A stretch of 10,758 nucleotides of DNA from Bacilli bacterium (GCA_016282055.1 JAEEJT010000155.1:1-10758); one strand, 5' to 3'. Counted from the stretch's first letter, positions 1-7,624 are shown. Translations and numbers: made by a program. The notes: generated by a model from the sequence alone, not told the origin.

Positions 1-1452
1 ATTGATGAAGTAGTTGCTTATGCTGATGCTTATGCTGCATCTTTATCATCAAGTGAGAATAAAACAAATAATTATGAAAAAACTGGAACAGCAAATTTTG
101 ATGTTCCTACAACTGGATTTGATGTTAACACACCTGTTACAATAACATTCCTTCATACTATGAGTAAAACAACTTTACAACCCGTATTAACAAAATACAT
201 TGAAAAGTTTAAAAAATTATATCCAAACATTACTGTTGTTGATACATCAGGTGGAGGATATGATGATGTTAAAAAAACTATTTCTAACAAATTAAATACT
301 GGTGAGGAACCAAATATTGCATATTGCTATGCTGATCATGTTGCAAGTTATCTTGTAACTAAAAAAGTAGTTGCTTTAGATAATTTAATTGATTCTAATG
401 TTGAAATTACTCGTAAAGATGGTTCTAAAGAAATTATTGGATTAACTGCTGATCAAAAGAGTGATTATATTGAAGGTTATTATAATGAAGGTAGACAATT
501 TGGTGATGGTTTGATGTATACAATGCCATTCTCAAAATCTACTGAAGTATTATATTATAATAAGACATTCTTTGATAATAATAATATAGAGCTTCCAACT
601 CATTGGTTCTCTAAAGATGCTAATGATACTACAAGTATGGAATATGTAGTAAAGAAAATTAAATCAATTGATCCTAATAGTATTCCATTAGGATATGATA
701 GTGAAGCTAACTGGTTTATTACTATGTGTGAACAATGTGGTTCACCATATACTAGTGCTACTGGAGATCATTATTTATTTAATGAATCTGTTAATAAGTC
801 ATTATGGTACGAATTTAGAAAATGGTATCAAGAAGCATTAGTAACTACTCAAAAATTAAATGGTAGTTATACATCTGCATTATTTGTATCTGATGGTACT
901 AAATCTACAAGAAGTTATATGTCAATTGGTTCTAGTGCTGGTGCCACTCACCAACGTCCAGAAAGAGTTGATGATGAATATCCATTCGAAGTTGGAATTA
1001 CTGAAATTCCTCAAATGAATGAGAATAATAAAAAGGTTATTTCACAAGGACCAAGTGTTTGTATATTTAAAAAATCTAATCCACAAGAAGTTATTGCTTC
1101 ATGGTTATTTGTTAAATATTTGACTTCTAGTGTTGAATTCCAAATTGAGTTTTCTAATGCTTCTGGATATGTTCCTGTTATAAAGAGCGTTCTTAATAAT
1201 GATGTTTATAAAGCATTATTAGAAAATGCTGATGGTGGAGATAATATTGCTTATTTATCTGTTAAGGTTTGTTTATCACAAACAGATAATTATTTCACTT
1301 CTCCTGCTTTCTTAGGCTCAAGTAATGCTCGTAATAGAGTTAATCAATTAGTTGAAAAAATTCTTGGTAATATTTCAGGAAGCTCTGAAAAGAAGATTAA
1401 AACTGCAATCAATAGAGAATTTGGCGAAGCTATTGAGTATTTAAATTACTAG
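1..1452 (+). CDS. ABC-transporter solute-binding lipoprotein, copy 1 (5' partial)
   Basis: The reading frame is open from the first base, so this gene begins outside the window. The ATG at 160 is internal: the 159 nt before it encode the same protein segment as copy 2 with only one codon changed. The product matches extracellular solute-binding proteins of family 1 (sugar/oligosaccharide type). It has a VTITFLHTM strand, then a long helix and 'LYPNITVV', the 'EVLYYNKTFFDNN' segment, and a 'YPFEVGITEIPQ' strand before the C-terminal helical lobe. Such proteins capture a ligand outside the membrane and hand it to an ABC permease. No permease or ATPase gene is visible, so the ligand is unknown. 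The protein is about 90% identical to copy 2 over 483 shared codons. It ends at TAG (1450-1452), two codons before the position of copy 2's TAA, which is also present here at 1456-1458. By analogy with copy 2 and the nuclease gene, a lipoprotein signal should lie upstream. Confidence 0.85.
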   Translation: MDEVVAYADAYAASLSSSENKTNNYEKTGTANFDVPTTGFDVNTPVTITFLHTMSKTTLQPVLTKYIEKFKKLYPNITVVDTSGGGYDDVKKTISNKLNTGEEPNIAYCYADHVASYLVTKKVVALDNLIDSNVEITRKDGSKEIIGLTADQKSDYIEGYYNEGRQFGDGLMYTMPFSKSTEVLYYNKTFFDNNNIELPTHWFSKDANDTTSMEYVVKKIKSIDPNSIPLGYDSEANWFITMCEQCGSPYTSATGDHYLFNESVNKSLWYEFRKWYQEALVTTQKLNGSYTSALFVSDGTKSTRSYMSIGSSAGATHQRPERVDDEYPFEVGITEIPQMNENNKKVISQGPSVCIFKKSNPQEVIASWLFVKYLTSSVEFQIEFSNASGYVPVIKSVLNNDVYKALLENADGGDNIAYLSVKVCLSQTDNYFTSPAFLGSSNARNRVNQLVEKILGNISGSSEKKIKTAINREFGEAIEYLNY

Positions 1453-1504
1453 TATTAATTATACGTTTATTAAAATAGATAATATTAATCAATTTGCAAG
1501 ATGG
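1..1504 (+). repeat. Tandem duplication unit, copy 1 (period 1759 bp, left-truncated)
   Basis: Position n here corresponds to position n+1759 in the second copy, with no gaps across 1504 bases. The unit carries the binding-protein body plus 49 identical non-coding bases after it (1456-1504). By my hand count, 68 substitutions separate the copies over the 1449 shared coding bases, about 95% identity. The copy ends abruptly at 1504, just before the translation start region of the next gene. Confidence 0.9.
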
Positions 1505-1512
1505 GGTGATGG

Positions 1513-1639
1513 AAAAATAAAACAATTTATTACCTATGTTTTATTGTTTGTTTTATGTTTTGGATGCTTTGGATGTGTAAGTAATAACGAAAACACAAAT
1601 TCTAATAATACATCTCAAAACAATCAACAAAATAATCAA
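1513..1639 (+). repeat. Shared lipoprotein leader, copy in solute-binding protein gene
   Basis: These 127 bases encode the signal peptide and the start of the Asn/Gln-rich tether. They align without gaps to 3288-3414 in the nuclease gene with 7 mismatches (about 94%). The two proteins are unrelated after this point, so the leader behaves as a separate module. Confidence 0.9.
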
Positions 1640-3217
1640 GGCAATAATCAAAATACACAAGATAATAATCAAATTATTGTTAAAATTCAAAATATTTTAA
1701 ATAAGATTCGTACATATTTACAAAATGATGGCGAATATGATGACAGCGGTTTTATTACTATTGATGAAGTAGTTGCTTATGCTGATGCTTATGCTGCATC
1801 TTTATCATCAAGTGAGAATAAAACAAATAATTATGAAAAAACTGGAACAGCAAATTTTGATGTTCCTGCAACTGGATTTGATGTTAACACACCTGTTACA
1901 ATAACATTCCTTCATACTATGAGTAGAGCAACTTTACAACCTGTATTAACAAAATACATTGAAAAGTTTAAAAGATTATATCCAAACATTACTGTTGTTG
2001 ATACAATAGGTGGAGGATTTGATGATGTTAAGGAAACTATTTCTAACCAATTAAATACTGGTGGGGAACCAAATATTGCATATTGCTATACTGATCATGT
2101 TGCAAGTTATCTTGCAAGTGAAAAAGTAGTTACTTTAGATAATTTAATTGATTCTAAAGTTGAAATTACTCGTAAAGATGGGTCTAAAGAAATTATTGGA
2201 TTAACTGATGATCAAAAGAGCGATTATATTGAAGGCTTTTATAATGAAGGTAGACAATTTGGTGATGGTTTGATGTATACAATGCCATTCTCAAAATCTA
2301 CTGAAGTATTATATTATAATAAGACATTCTTTGATAATAATAATATAGAGCTTCCAACTCACTGGTTCTCTAAAGACGCTAATGATACTACAAGTATGGA
2401 ATATGTAGTAAAGAAAATTAAATCAATTGATCCTAATAGTATTCCATTAGGATATGATGATGAAGCTAACTGGTTTATTACTATGTGTGAACAATGTGGT
2501 TCACCATATACTAGTGCTACTGGAGATCATTATTTATTTAATGAATCTGTTAATAAATCATTATGGTACGAATTCAGAAAATGGTATCAAGATGGATTAG
2601 TAACTACTCAAAAATTAAATGGTAGTTATACATCTACATTATTTATATCTGATGGTACTAATTCTAGAAGAAGTTATATGACAATTAGTTCTAGTGCTTG
2701 GGCCGCTTTTCATCGACCAGAAAGATTTTATGGTGAATATCCATTCGAAGTTGGAATTACTGAAATTCCTCAAATGAATGAGAATAATAAAAAGGTTATT
2801 TCACGAGGACCAAGTGTTTGTATATTTAAAAAATCTAATCCACAAGAAGTTATTGCTTCATGGTTATTTGTTAAATATTTGACTTCTAGTGTTGAATTCC
2901 AAATTGAGTTTTCTAATGCTTCTGGATATCTTCCTGTTATAAAGAGCGTTCTTAATAATGATGTTTATAAAACATTATTAGAAAAAGCTGATGGTGGAGA
3001 TTATATTGTTTATTTATCTTTTAAGGTTTGTTTATCACAAACAGATAATTATTTCACTTCTCCTGCTTTCTTAGGATCAAGTAATGCTCGTAATAGAGTT
3101 AATCAATTAGTTGAAAAAATTTTTGCTAATATGTCAAAAAGTTCTGAAAAGGAGATTCAAACTGCAATCAGTAGAGAATTTGACGAAGCTATTGAGTCTT
3201 TAAATAACCAGCACTAA
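1544..3217 (+). CDS. ABC-transporter solute-binding lipoprotein, copy 2 (damaged start region)
   Basis: This is the second tandem copy of the family-1 solute-binding protein, complete at the 3' end. The frame encodes a hydrophobic segment with two overlapping lipobox-like CFGC motifs, an Asn/Gln-rich tether of about 30 residues, and the binding-protein body. The 1544 start is a TTG inside the hydrophobic core with no Shine-Dalgarno site. It is only the first possible start codon in frame after the stop at 1442-1444. Compared with the nuclease gene downstream, the ATG expected near 1508 is missing. The nearby ATG at 1509 is out of frame and stops after three codons (1518-1520). If translated only from TTG, the protein lacks the basic n-region and probably fails to be exported. 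The rest of the frame is intact. The gene could be a recent pseudogene, a phase-variable gene, or contain a sequencing or assembly error in the A5 tract at 1513-1517. Confidence 0.75.
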   Translation: MFVLCFGCFGCVSNNENTNSNNTSQNNQQNNQGNNQNTQDNNQIIVKIQNILNKIRTYLQNDGEYDDSGFITIDEVVAYADAYAASLSSSENKTNNYEKTGTANFDVPATGFDVNTPVTITFLHTMSRATLQPVLTKYIEKFKRLYPNITVVDTIGGGFDDVKETISNQLNTGGEPNIAYCYTDHVASYLASEKVVTLDNLIDSKVEITRKDGSKEIIGLTDDQKSDYIEGFYNEGRQFGDGLMYTMPFSKSTEVLYYNKTFFDNNNIELPTHWFSKDANDTTSMEYVVKKIKSIDPNSIPLGYDDEANWFITMCEQCGSPYTSATGDHYLFNESVNKSLWYEFRKWYQDGLVTTQKLNGSYTSTLFISDGTNSRRSYMTISSSAWAAFHRPERFYGEYPFEVGITEIPQMNENNKKVISRGPSVCIFKKSNPQEVIASWLFVKYLTSSVEFQIEFSNASGYLPVIKSVLNNDVYKTLLEKADGGDYIVYLSFKVCLSQTDNYFTSPAFLGSSNARNRVNQLVEKIFANMSKSSEKEIQTAISREFDEAIESLNNQH

Positions 3218-3263
3218 TTATACGTTTATTAAAATAGATAATATTAATCAATTTGCAAGATGG
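1760..3263 (+). repeat. Tandem duplication unit, copy 2
   Basis: Partner of bases 1-1504 at a constant offset of 1759. The last 49 bases (3215-3263) are identical to 1456-1504. After 3263 the two loci differ by a 10-base segment (3264-3273) and a further net 6 bases around the start codon. Similarity then resumes through the leader of the next gene. Confidence 0.9.
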
Positions 3264-3272
3264 TTAATAAAT

Positions 3273-3285
3273 AGGTGATGATATG
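3273..3285 (+). promoter_or_regulatory. Ribosome binding site and start of the nuclease lipoprotein gene
   Basis: AGGTG (3273-3277) lies 5 bases before ATG 3283-3285. At the equivalent place upstream of copy 2 of the binding protein, the GGTGAT core remains (1505-1510) but the in-frame ATG is gone. Confidence 0.7.
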
Positions 3286-4695
3286 AAAAAAATAAAACAA
3301 TTGATTACTTATGTTTTATTGTTTGTTTTATGTTTTGGATGCTTTGGATGTGTAAATAATAACGAAAAGACAAATTCTAATAATGAATCTCAAAACAATC
3401 AACAATATAATCAAAACAATAATCAAAATAATGGCGATAATGGTAATCAAACTATTATAGATCCTAACCAAAACCATGACGATGGTTTTGACTATGCAGG
3501 ATATTTAAAATTGGATATGTCTTCTACTACAATGAAAACAGAAGTTACTGTAAGAAATTTCATTGATGGTGATACTACTCATTTTAATACTACTTTAAGT
3601 CAATTTGAAGATGGAGTCATAAAAGCTCGTTTTCTTGGTGTAGATACTCCTGAATCTACTGGAGCAATTGAAGAGTGGGGCAAGAAAGCCGCTAAATTTA
3701 CTAAAGATAAGCTTTCTAATGCTCATAAGATTTTAATTGAATCCGATAATGATATATGGAATAGTGATTCTACAGGATCTAGATATTTAGTTTGGGTTTG
3801 GTATAAACCTGATGCTAACAGTGATTATAGATGTTTAAATATTGAACTATTACAAAATGGTTTATCTAATCCATATAATTCTGGATCTAATAGATATGGT
3901 AACGTTGCTTTAAGTGCTTTAAATTATGCACAAGAAAATAATTTATATATATTTTCTAATGATAAAGATCCTGATTTTTATTATGGTGAAGCTCAAATTG
4001 TTTCTTTAAAGGAACTAAGATTAGATCCAACAAAATATCTTAATACTAAAGTTGCAGTGTTTGGTGTTGTTACGCGTATAGCTGATAATACCGCCTATAT
4101 TCAAGAATTTGATGAAGAAACAGGTGTATATTTTGGTGTTGCTGTATATTATGGATTTAGTGCCCCTGCACAAGTTTTAAGTTGTTTAAAAATTGGTAAT
4201 TTGGTTAGAGTTGTTGGTAGTTTTCAATACTATGAAACTGGCGGAACATATCAAATTACGGATTTAAGATATGATTTATTTGATAATGCTGATAATACAT
4301 ATTTAATAGAAAAAAATAATGAAGTAAATTATGTATTAGTTGATGGTAATACTTTTGATTCTAATATTGAAATTCAAAATGATGATGAAACTACTACAAC
4401 TTATAAATATGGATTTTTAACTTTAAATACAACAATTAGTATGAATAATTTAAAGGTTAAATCAATATATACAACAAGTACTGGTAGTTCTGAAGGTGCT
4501 TTAACATTAACTTGTGAAACAAGTGATGGTAAGAGAATTACTGTTAGAACAAATGTATTGAAAAACGAAAATAATCAAATAGTTACTGCTGATTATTATA
4601 ATAATAAAACAATAGATATTAAAGGTATTGTTAGTTATTATAATGAATCTTATCAAATTAAAGTATTTTCATATAAAGATATAATAATTAAATAG
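3283..4695 (+). CDS. Surface lipoprotein: thermonuclease (SNase) domain plus OB-fold-like domains
   Basis: A predicted secreted, lipid-anchored nuclease of 470 residues. Residues 1-23 form a basic-hydrophobic signal with CFGC lipoboxes (Cys20 or Cys23), followed by an Asn/Gln-rich tether to about residue 65. The SNase domain spans about 86-225 and keeps the family's catalytic set: DGDT with Asp97, Arg116 in KARFLGVDTPE, Asp121, Glu124, and Arg167 in GSRYL. These match Asp21, Arg35, Asp40, Glu43 and Arg87 of staphylococcal nuclease, which cleaves DNA and RNA with calcium. Residues ~236-330 look like an OB-fold of the kind attached to YhcR-type nucleases, and ~345-470 probably form a second one ending in 'YQIKVFSYKD'. 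The next gene starts 14 bases later with no terminator between, so the two are probably co-transcribed. The nuclease call is strong; the OB-fold assignments rest on pattern only. Confidence 0.88.
   Translation: MKKIKQLITYVLLFVLCFGCFGCVNNNEKTNSNNESQNNQQYNQNNNQNNGDNGNQTIIDPNQNHDDGFDYAGYLKLDMSSTTMKTEVTVRNFIDGDTTHFNTTLSQFEDGVIKARFLGVDTPESTGAIEEWGKKAAKFTKDKLSNAHKILIESDNDIWNSDSTGSRYLVWVWYKPDANSDYRCLNIELLQNGLSNPYNSGSNRYGNVALSALNYAQENNLYIFSNDKDPDFYYGEAQIVSLKELRLDPTKYLNTKVAVFGVVTRIADNTAYIQEFDEETGVYFGVAVYYGFSAPAQVLSCLKIGNLVRVVGSFQYYETGGTYQITDLRYDLFDNADNTYLIEKNNEVNYVLVDGNTFDSNIEIQNDDETTTTYKYGFLTLNTTISMNNLKVKSIYTTSTGSSEGALTLTCETSDGKRITVRTNVLKNENNQIVTADYYNNKTIDIKGIVSYYNESYQIKVFSYKDIIIK
3288..3414 (+). repeat. 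Shared lipoprotein leader, copy in nuclease gene
   Basis: Partner of 1513-1639. Here the leader is intact, with an ATG at 3283 preceded by AGGTG (3273-3277). It is therefore the reference for judging what the copy at 1513 has lost. Confidence 0.9.
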
Positions 4696-4709
4696 AGAAA
4701 GGATAATTT

Positions 4710-7238
4710 ATGAAGAAAAAAATTATTTTAGTTTTGGCTTTATTCTTTACTTGCTTTTTAAGTTTTGTAGCATGTAAAAAGGATAAAGAGGTTGTTTATT
4801 CTAAAGACATGAGAGAAGCAATGAATTATGTTAAGGATTTTTATACTATAACAAAAGATGTTTCAAATTTTACTGGTGATCAAGGTGGTTTACGTACTTC
4901 TTTCCCAATTGGAACAGGAGTTACTGCTTCTTATAGTGTATCTGTAACAGAAGGTAACAATGATGATGTAGTTGTTGTTCAGACTGGTGATACATATAAA
5001 ATTGATATCAATAATTTTACAGATCATGACATTAAATTTACTGTTACTATTACTCTTAAATTAAATGATGAAACTGGTGAAATTGAATGGAATTGTAAAT
5101 ATGACAAGTTTGTATTAAAAACATGGGCTGAATATGCTAGTGCCGAAAAAGGTGAGACAGTAGCTACAAAAGGTGTTGTTGTTGCTATAGATGGTACAAA
5201 TCATAATAATTTTTACTTTAAAGATAACGATGGTGGATATTATGCATATGATGCAATTATAGATGGTAATAAAACTGTAGAAATTGGTCAAACAATTATT
5301 TGTATAGGAACTAAAACTTTATATAATAAAGCTTATGAAATCACCCCTTGCACAGTTTATGTTCAAGATGATGAAAAACAAACTGTTACATATAAAGATA
5401 TAACAAATGAAGTTAAAACATTTACAAGTAGTGAAGATACTAAATTTGCTAATTATCAAAGTACATTAGTTAAATTGTCTGCAGTTACTATTCTAAATGT
5501 TGATGGAAAATATTTATGGTTTAAACTTCTAAATAATTCTGGTGATGAATTAAAAGGATATGTATATTTTTCAAGTTCTACTGTTTTAGTTACTGATGCT
5601 GAAATGACTGCAATGAAGAATTTTGCTAATAAAGGAATTACTGCTGATATCTATGGTATTGGATTCATGTATAATTCTACATTTCAAATCATTCCTACTG
5701 ATGCTAAGAGCGTTGATTATGCATTATTACCTGAAGTAAGTGATAGTGAAAAACTTGATTATATCGCTAATAATGGTGTTAAAGCTCTTGAAAATTATGA
5801 AATTTTAACTAATATTGAATTACCTCCAACTTATAAATATAATAGTTCAGATATTACATGTACATGGAATATTGAAAGTGAATATTTAGATGCTACTGGT
5901 AAAGTTATTAAGTATCCAAATGAAGATACTGAAGTTACATTAACAGGAACTTTAACATTAAATGAAGCTACTAAAGATATTCAAGTTAAAGTAATAGTTA
6001 AAGCTTTATCTAGAGTTGATGTTGATTCAATTGTTAGCTTATATCCTGGTGAAGCTACTTATGCTTTAGTTGTTGGTAAAGTTGTTTCATGTGATAAAGA
6101 TAGTAAAAACTTCTATTTAGCTGATAATACTGGTTGCTTATATGCTTATAATGCTAATTCATTAACTAATGCTAATATTGCTGTTGGTGATACTGTTAAA
6201 GTTGTTGGTTATACTACTTTATATACTAATACTAATAAACAATATACAAGAGAATTATCTGTTGTAAAATTTGAAAAAGTAACTGAAGAAGTTACATACA
6301 ATGTTGTTGATTTAGACATTACTGAAGTTTGTGGAAAATCTCAAACTGAAACATTATCTGAAGATCAATTAGCTGAATTTGCTAATAGTGAATTCTTTAA
6401 CTATGTATATAGATTAACTGGATATTTAAGAGAAGGTACTGTTGGAAATAATACAAATTATTATCTATGTGATTCTCTTGAAGGCGAAGCTACTAACGGA
6501 CTTGTATATTACTATAAGAATGCTGGAATTAATGATGATTTAAAAGCATTACTTGGTAAGAAAGTTACTATGGTTGTTCCTATGATGGACTGGACTCAAA
6601 GCGGTTATAGATTAGGTGCTTATGTAAGTGTTGCTGAATATGTTGAAACTACTCCAGTTGAAGATACAACTATTCGTACTATTGCTTCTGTTAAAGAACA
6701 ATTAATTACTGCTGCTGCTGATATTAAAGAAAATAATGTTCCTGTTAAAGCTAAAGTTAAAGGTGTTATTGTATCTAATGATAAGGCTCAAGGTGTTGTT
6801 ATTGAAGATGCAACTGGTGGAATCTTCGTTTATACTAAGACTTGTACATTAAAACCTGGTGACGTTGTTATTGTTGAAGGTGAAATGGCTTATTATGGTG
6901 GACCACAATTAAAGAACCCTACTTTCACAGTTCTTAGCGTAACTGAAAAAGGATATAACTTTGTTGGTGAAGAAAAGACAACTGAAGAAATGTGCAATAA
7001 TACAGTAAATGATGCTTGCAAGAAATTTGTAGTTACTGGAACAGTAGTTGTTAATGACAAAGGATATGTTTCAATACAAGGCGCTGAAAAATCTATTTCT
7101 ATATATTGTAGTGTTGCTGATAAAGCTGCTTTAACTGCATTAGTTGGAAAAAAAGTAACTATTAACTGTGTTGCTTATAATACAAAGGCTCCTGGCAATG
7201 TTTTATTAGTAAGTTTTACTGAAGTTACTGAAGCTTAA
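4710..7238 (+). CDS. Large modular lipoprotein with repeated OB-fold-like and Ig-like domains
   Basis: An 842-residue predicted lipoprotein with a basic n-region (MKKK), a hydrophobic core and FVAC with Cys22 as the lipidation site. The body is all-beta and repetitive. Residues ~30-137 are a beta domain, perhaps Ig-like. OB-like modules lie at about 139-222, 225-330, 436-525, 530-650, 655-745 and 755-840. An Ig-like module of the kind found in bacterial surface proteins lies at ~335-432 (LPPTYKYNSSDITCTW...). Three OB modules share a clear signature: FYFKDNDGGYYAY (168-180), FYLADNTGCLYAY (468-480) and VVIEDATGGIFVY (696-708). No catalytic domain is recognisable, so a binding or adhesion role is likely; the ligand could be nucleic acid or glycan. 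AAAGGA precedes the ATG by about 8 bases. Its position just after the nuclease gene, with similar domains, suggests they act on the same substrate. Confidence 0.8.
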   Translation: MKKKIILVLALFFTCFLSFVACKKDKEVVYSKDMREAMNYVKDFYTITKDVSNFTGDQGGLRTSFPIGTGVTASYSVSVTEGNNDDVVVVQTGDTYKIDINNFTDHDIKFTVTITLKLNDETGEIEWNCKYDKFVLKTWAEYASAEKGETVATKGVVVAIDGTNHNNFYFKDNDGGYYAYDAIIDGNKTVEIGQTIICIGTKTLYNKAYEITPCTVYVQDDEKQTVTYKDITNEVKTFTSSEDTKFANYQSTLVKLSAVTILNVDGKYLWFKLLNNSGDELKGYVYFSSSTVLVTDAEMTAMKNFANKGITADIYGIGFMYNSTFQIIPTDAKSVDYALLPEVSDSEKLDYIANNGVKALENYEILTNIELPPTYKYNSSDITCTWNIESEYLDATGKVIKYPNEDTEVTLTGTLTLNEATKDIQVKVIVKALSRVDVDSIVSLYPGEATYALVVGKVVSCDKDSKNFYLADNTGCLYAYNANSLTNANIAVGDTVKVVGYTTLYTNTNKQYTRELSVVKFEKVTEEVTYNVVDLDITEVCGKSQTETLSEDQLAEFANSEFFNYVYRLTGYLREGTVGNNTNYYLCDSLEGEATNGLVYYYKNAGINDDLKALLGKKVTMVVPMMDWTQSGYRLGAYVSVAEYVETTPVEDTTIRTIASVKEQLITAAADIKENNVPVKAKVKGVIVSNDKAQGVVIEDATGGIFVYTKTCTLKPGDVVIVEGEMAYYGGPQLKNPTFTVLSVTEKGYNFVGEEKTTEEMCNNTVNDACKKFVVTGTVVVNDKGYVSIQGAEKSISIYCSVADKAALTALVGKKVTINCVAYNTKAPGNVLLVSFTEVTEA

Positions 7239-7245
7239 TATAATT

Positions 7246-7275
7246 GACCTATAGATTATTCTATAGGTCTTTTTT
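7246..7275 (+). terminator. Rho-independent terminator of the lipoprotein operon
   Basis: A perfect 10-bp stem (GACCTATAGA at 7246-7255 with TCTATAGGTC at 7260-7269), a 4-base loop (TTAT) and a run of six T. It starts 8 bases after the TAA of the large lipoprotein gene. Confidence 0.93.
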
Positions 7276-7289
7276 GTGCTTAAAGGATA

Positions 7290-7318
7290 TTGATTATTCA
7301 AAATGTTTATAATATAAT
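7290..7318 (+). promoter_or_regulatory. Predicted sigma-A-type promoter for the small membrane protein gene
   Basis: TTGATT (7290-7295), a 17-base spacer and TATAAT (7313-7318). The same two hexamers with the same spacing occur upstream of prs. The second repeat copy at 7321-7340 carries TATAAT again, but no good -35 element lies at the right distance for it. Confidence 0.6.
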
Positions 7319-7340
7319 AAAAAATGTTTATAATATAATA
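7300..7340 (+). repeat. 20-bp tandem direct repeat containing -10-like sequences
   Basis: Two identical 20-base copies (7300-7319 and 7321-7340), beginning AAAATG and each containing two overlapping TATAAT sequences, are separated by one A. They sit between the terminator and the small membrane protein gene. Confidence 0.9.
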
Positions 7341-7358
7341 TACTTATGAGGAAAACAT

Positions 7359-7580
7359 ATGAATGATTATGATGATGGCACATTTTTAGGCGGATTTTTA
7401 TTAACTTTTATTTTGGGATGGCTTGGATTACTAATATGTTATTGTATTGATAAACATAGGACTCTAAAAGGCGCCGTATGTTGCTACTTAGTAAGAAATA
7501 TTATTATTGTTACAATTATAGTGTTAATTTTTTTTGGATACATCAGTGCTTTACCAATTTCTGTTCATAGTGCTTACTAA
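7359..7580 (+). CDS. Small two-helix membrane protein, function unknown
   Basis: A 73-residue protein that I do not recognise as a named family. Residues ~9-30 (GGFLLTFILGWLGLLICY) and ~47-65 (NIIIVTIIVLIFFGYISA) are clear transmembrane segments. They are joined by a short basic loop (DKHRTLKG), with an acidic N-terminus (MNDYDD). The Gly-rich first helix and charged loop resemble many small Bacillota inner-membrane proteins, which is not enough to give a function. GAGGA (7348-7352) lies 6 bases before the ATG. The gene has its own promoter and is bounded by terminators on both sides, so it appears to be expressed as a single gene. Confidence 0.75.
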   Translation: MNDYDDGTFLGGFLLTFILGWLGLLICYCIDKHRTLKGAVCCYLVRNIIIVTIIVLIFFGYISALPISVHSAY

Positions 7581-7610
7581 CATCTTTGTAATGAAGATGT
7601 CTTTATTTTT
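7580..7610 (+). terminator. Rho-independent terminator after the small membrane protein gene
   Basis: ACATCTT (7580-7586) pairs with AAGATGT (7594-7600) around a 7-base loop, followed by a T-rich tract (CTTTATTTTT). The stem begins on the last base of the stop codon, so translation ending there may affect folding. It is weaker than the other two terminators. Confidence 0.7.
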
Positions 7611-7624
7611 ATAAAGTGTATTAA

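Noticed and set aside
160..162. ATG at 160 as the start of the first gene
   Set aside because: The frame is open back to base 1, and bases 1-159 match the coding sequence of copy 2 with one codon change. The ATG corresponds to an internal methionine in copy 2.
1456..1504. Identical 49-bp intergenic repeat as an attachment site or insertion-sequence end
   Set aside because: It is simply the tail of the 1759-bp tandem duplication. There are no inverted ends, target duplications, transposase or integrase genes.
1459..1508. Promoter between the two binding-protein genes (and at the same place before the nuclease gene)
   Set aside because: The sequence has -10-like AT stretches, but I found no -35 at 16-18 bases. 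A promoter is possible but not supported.
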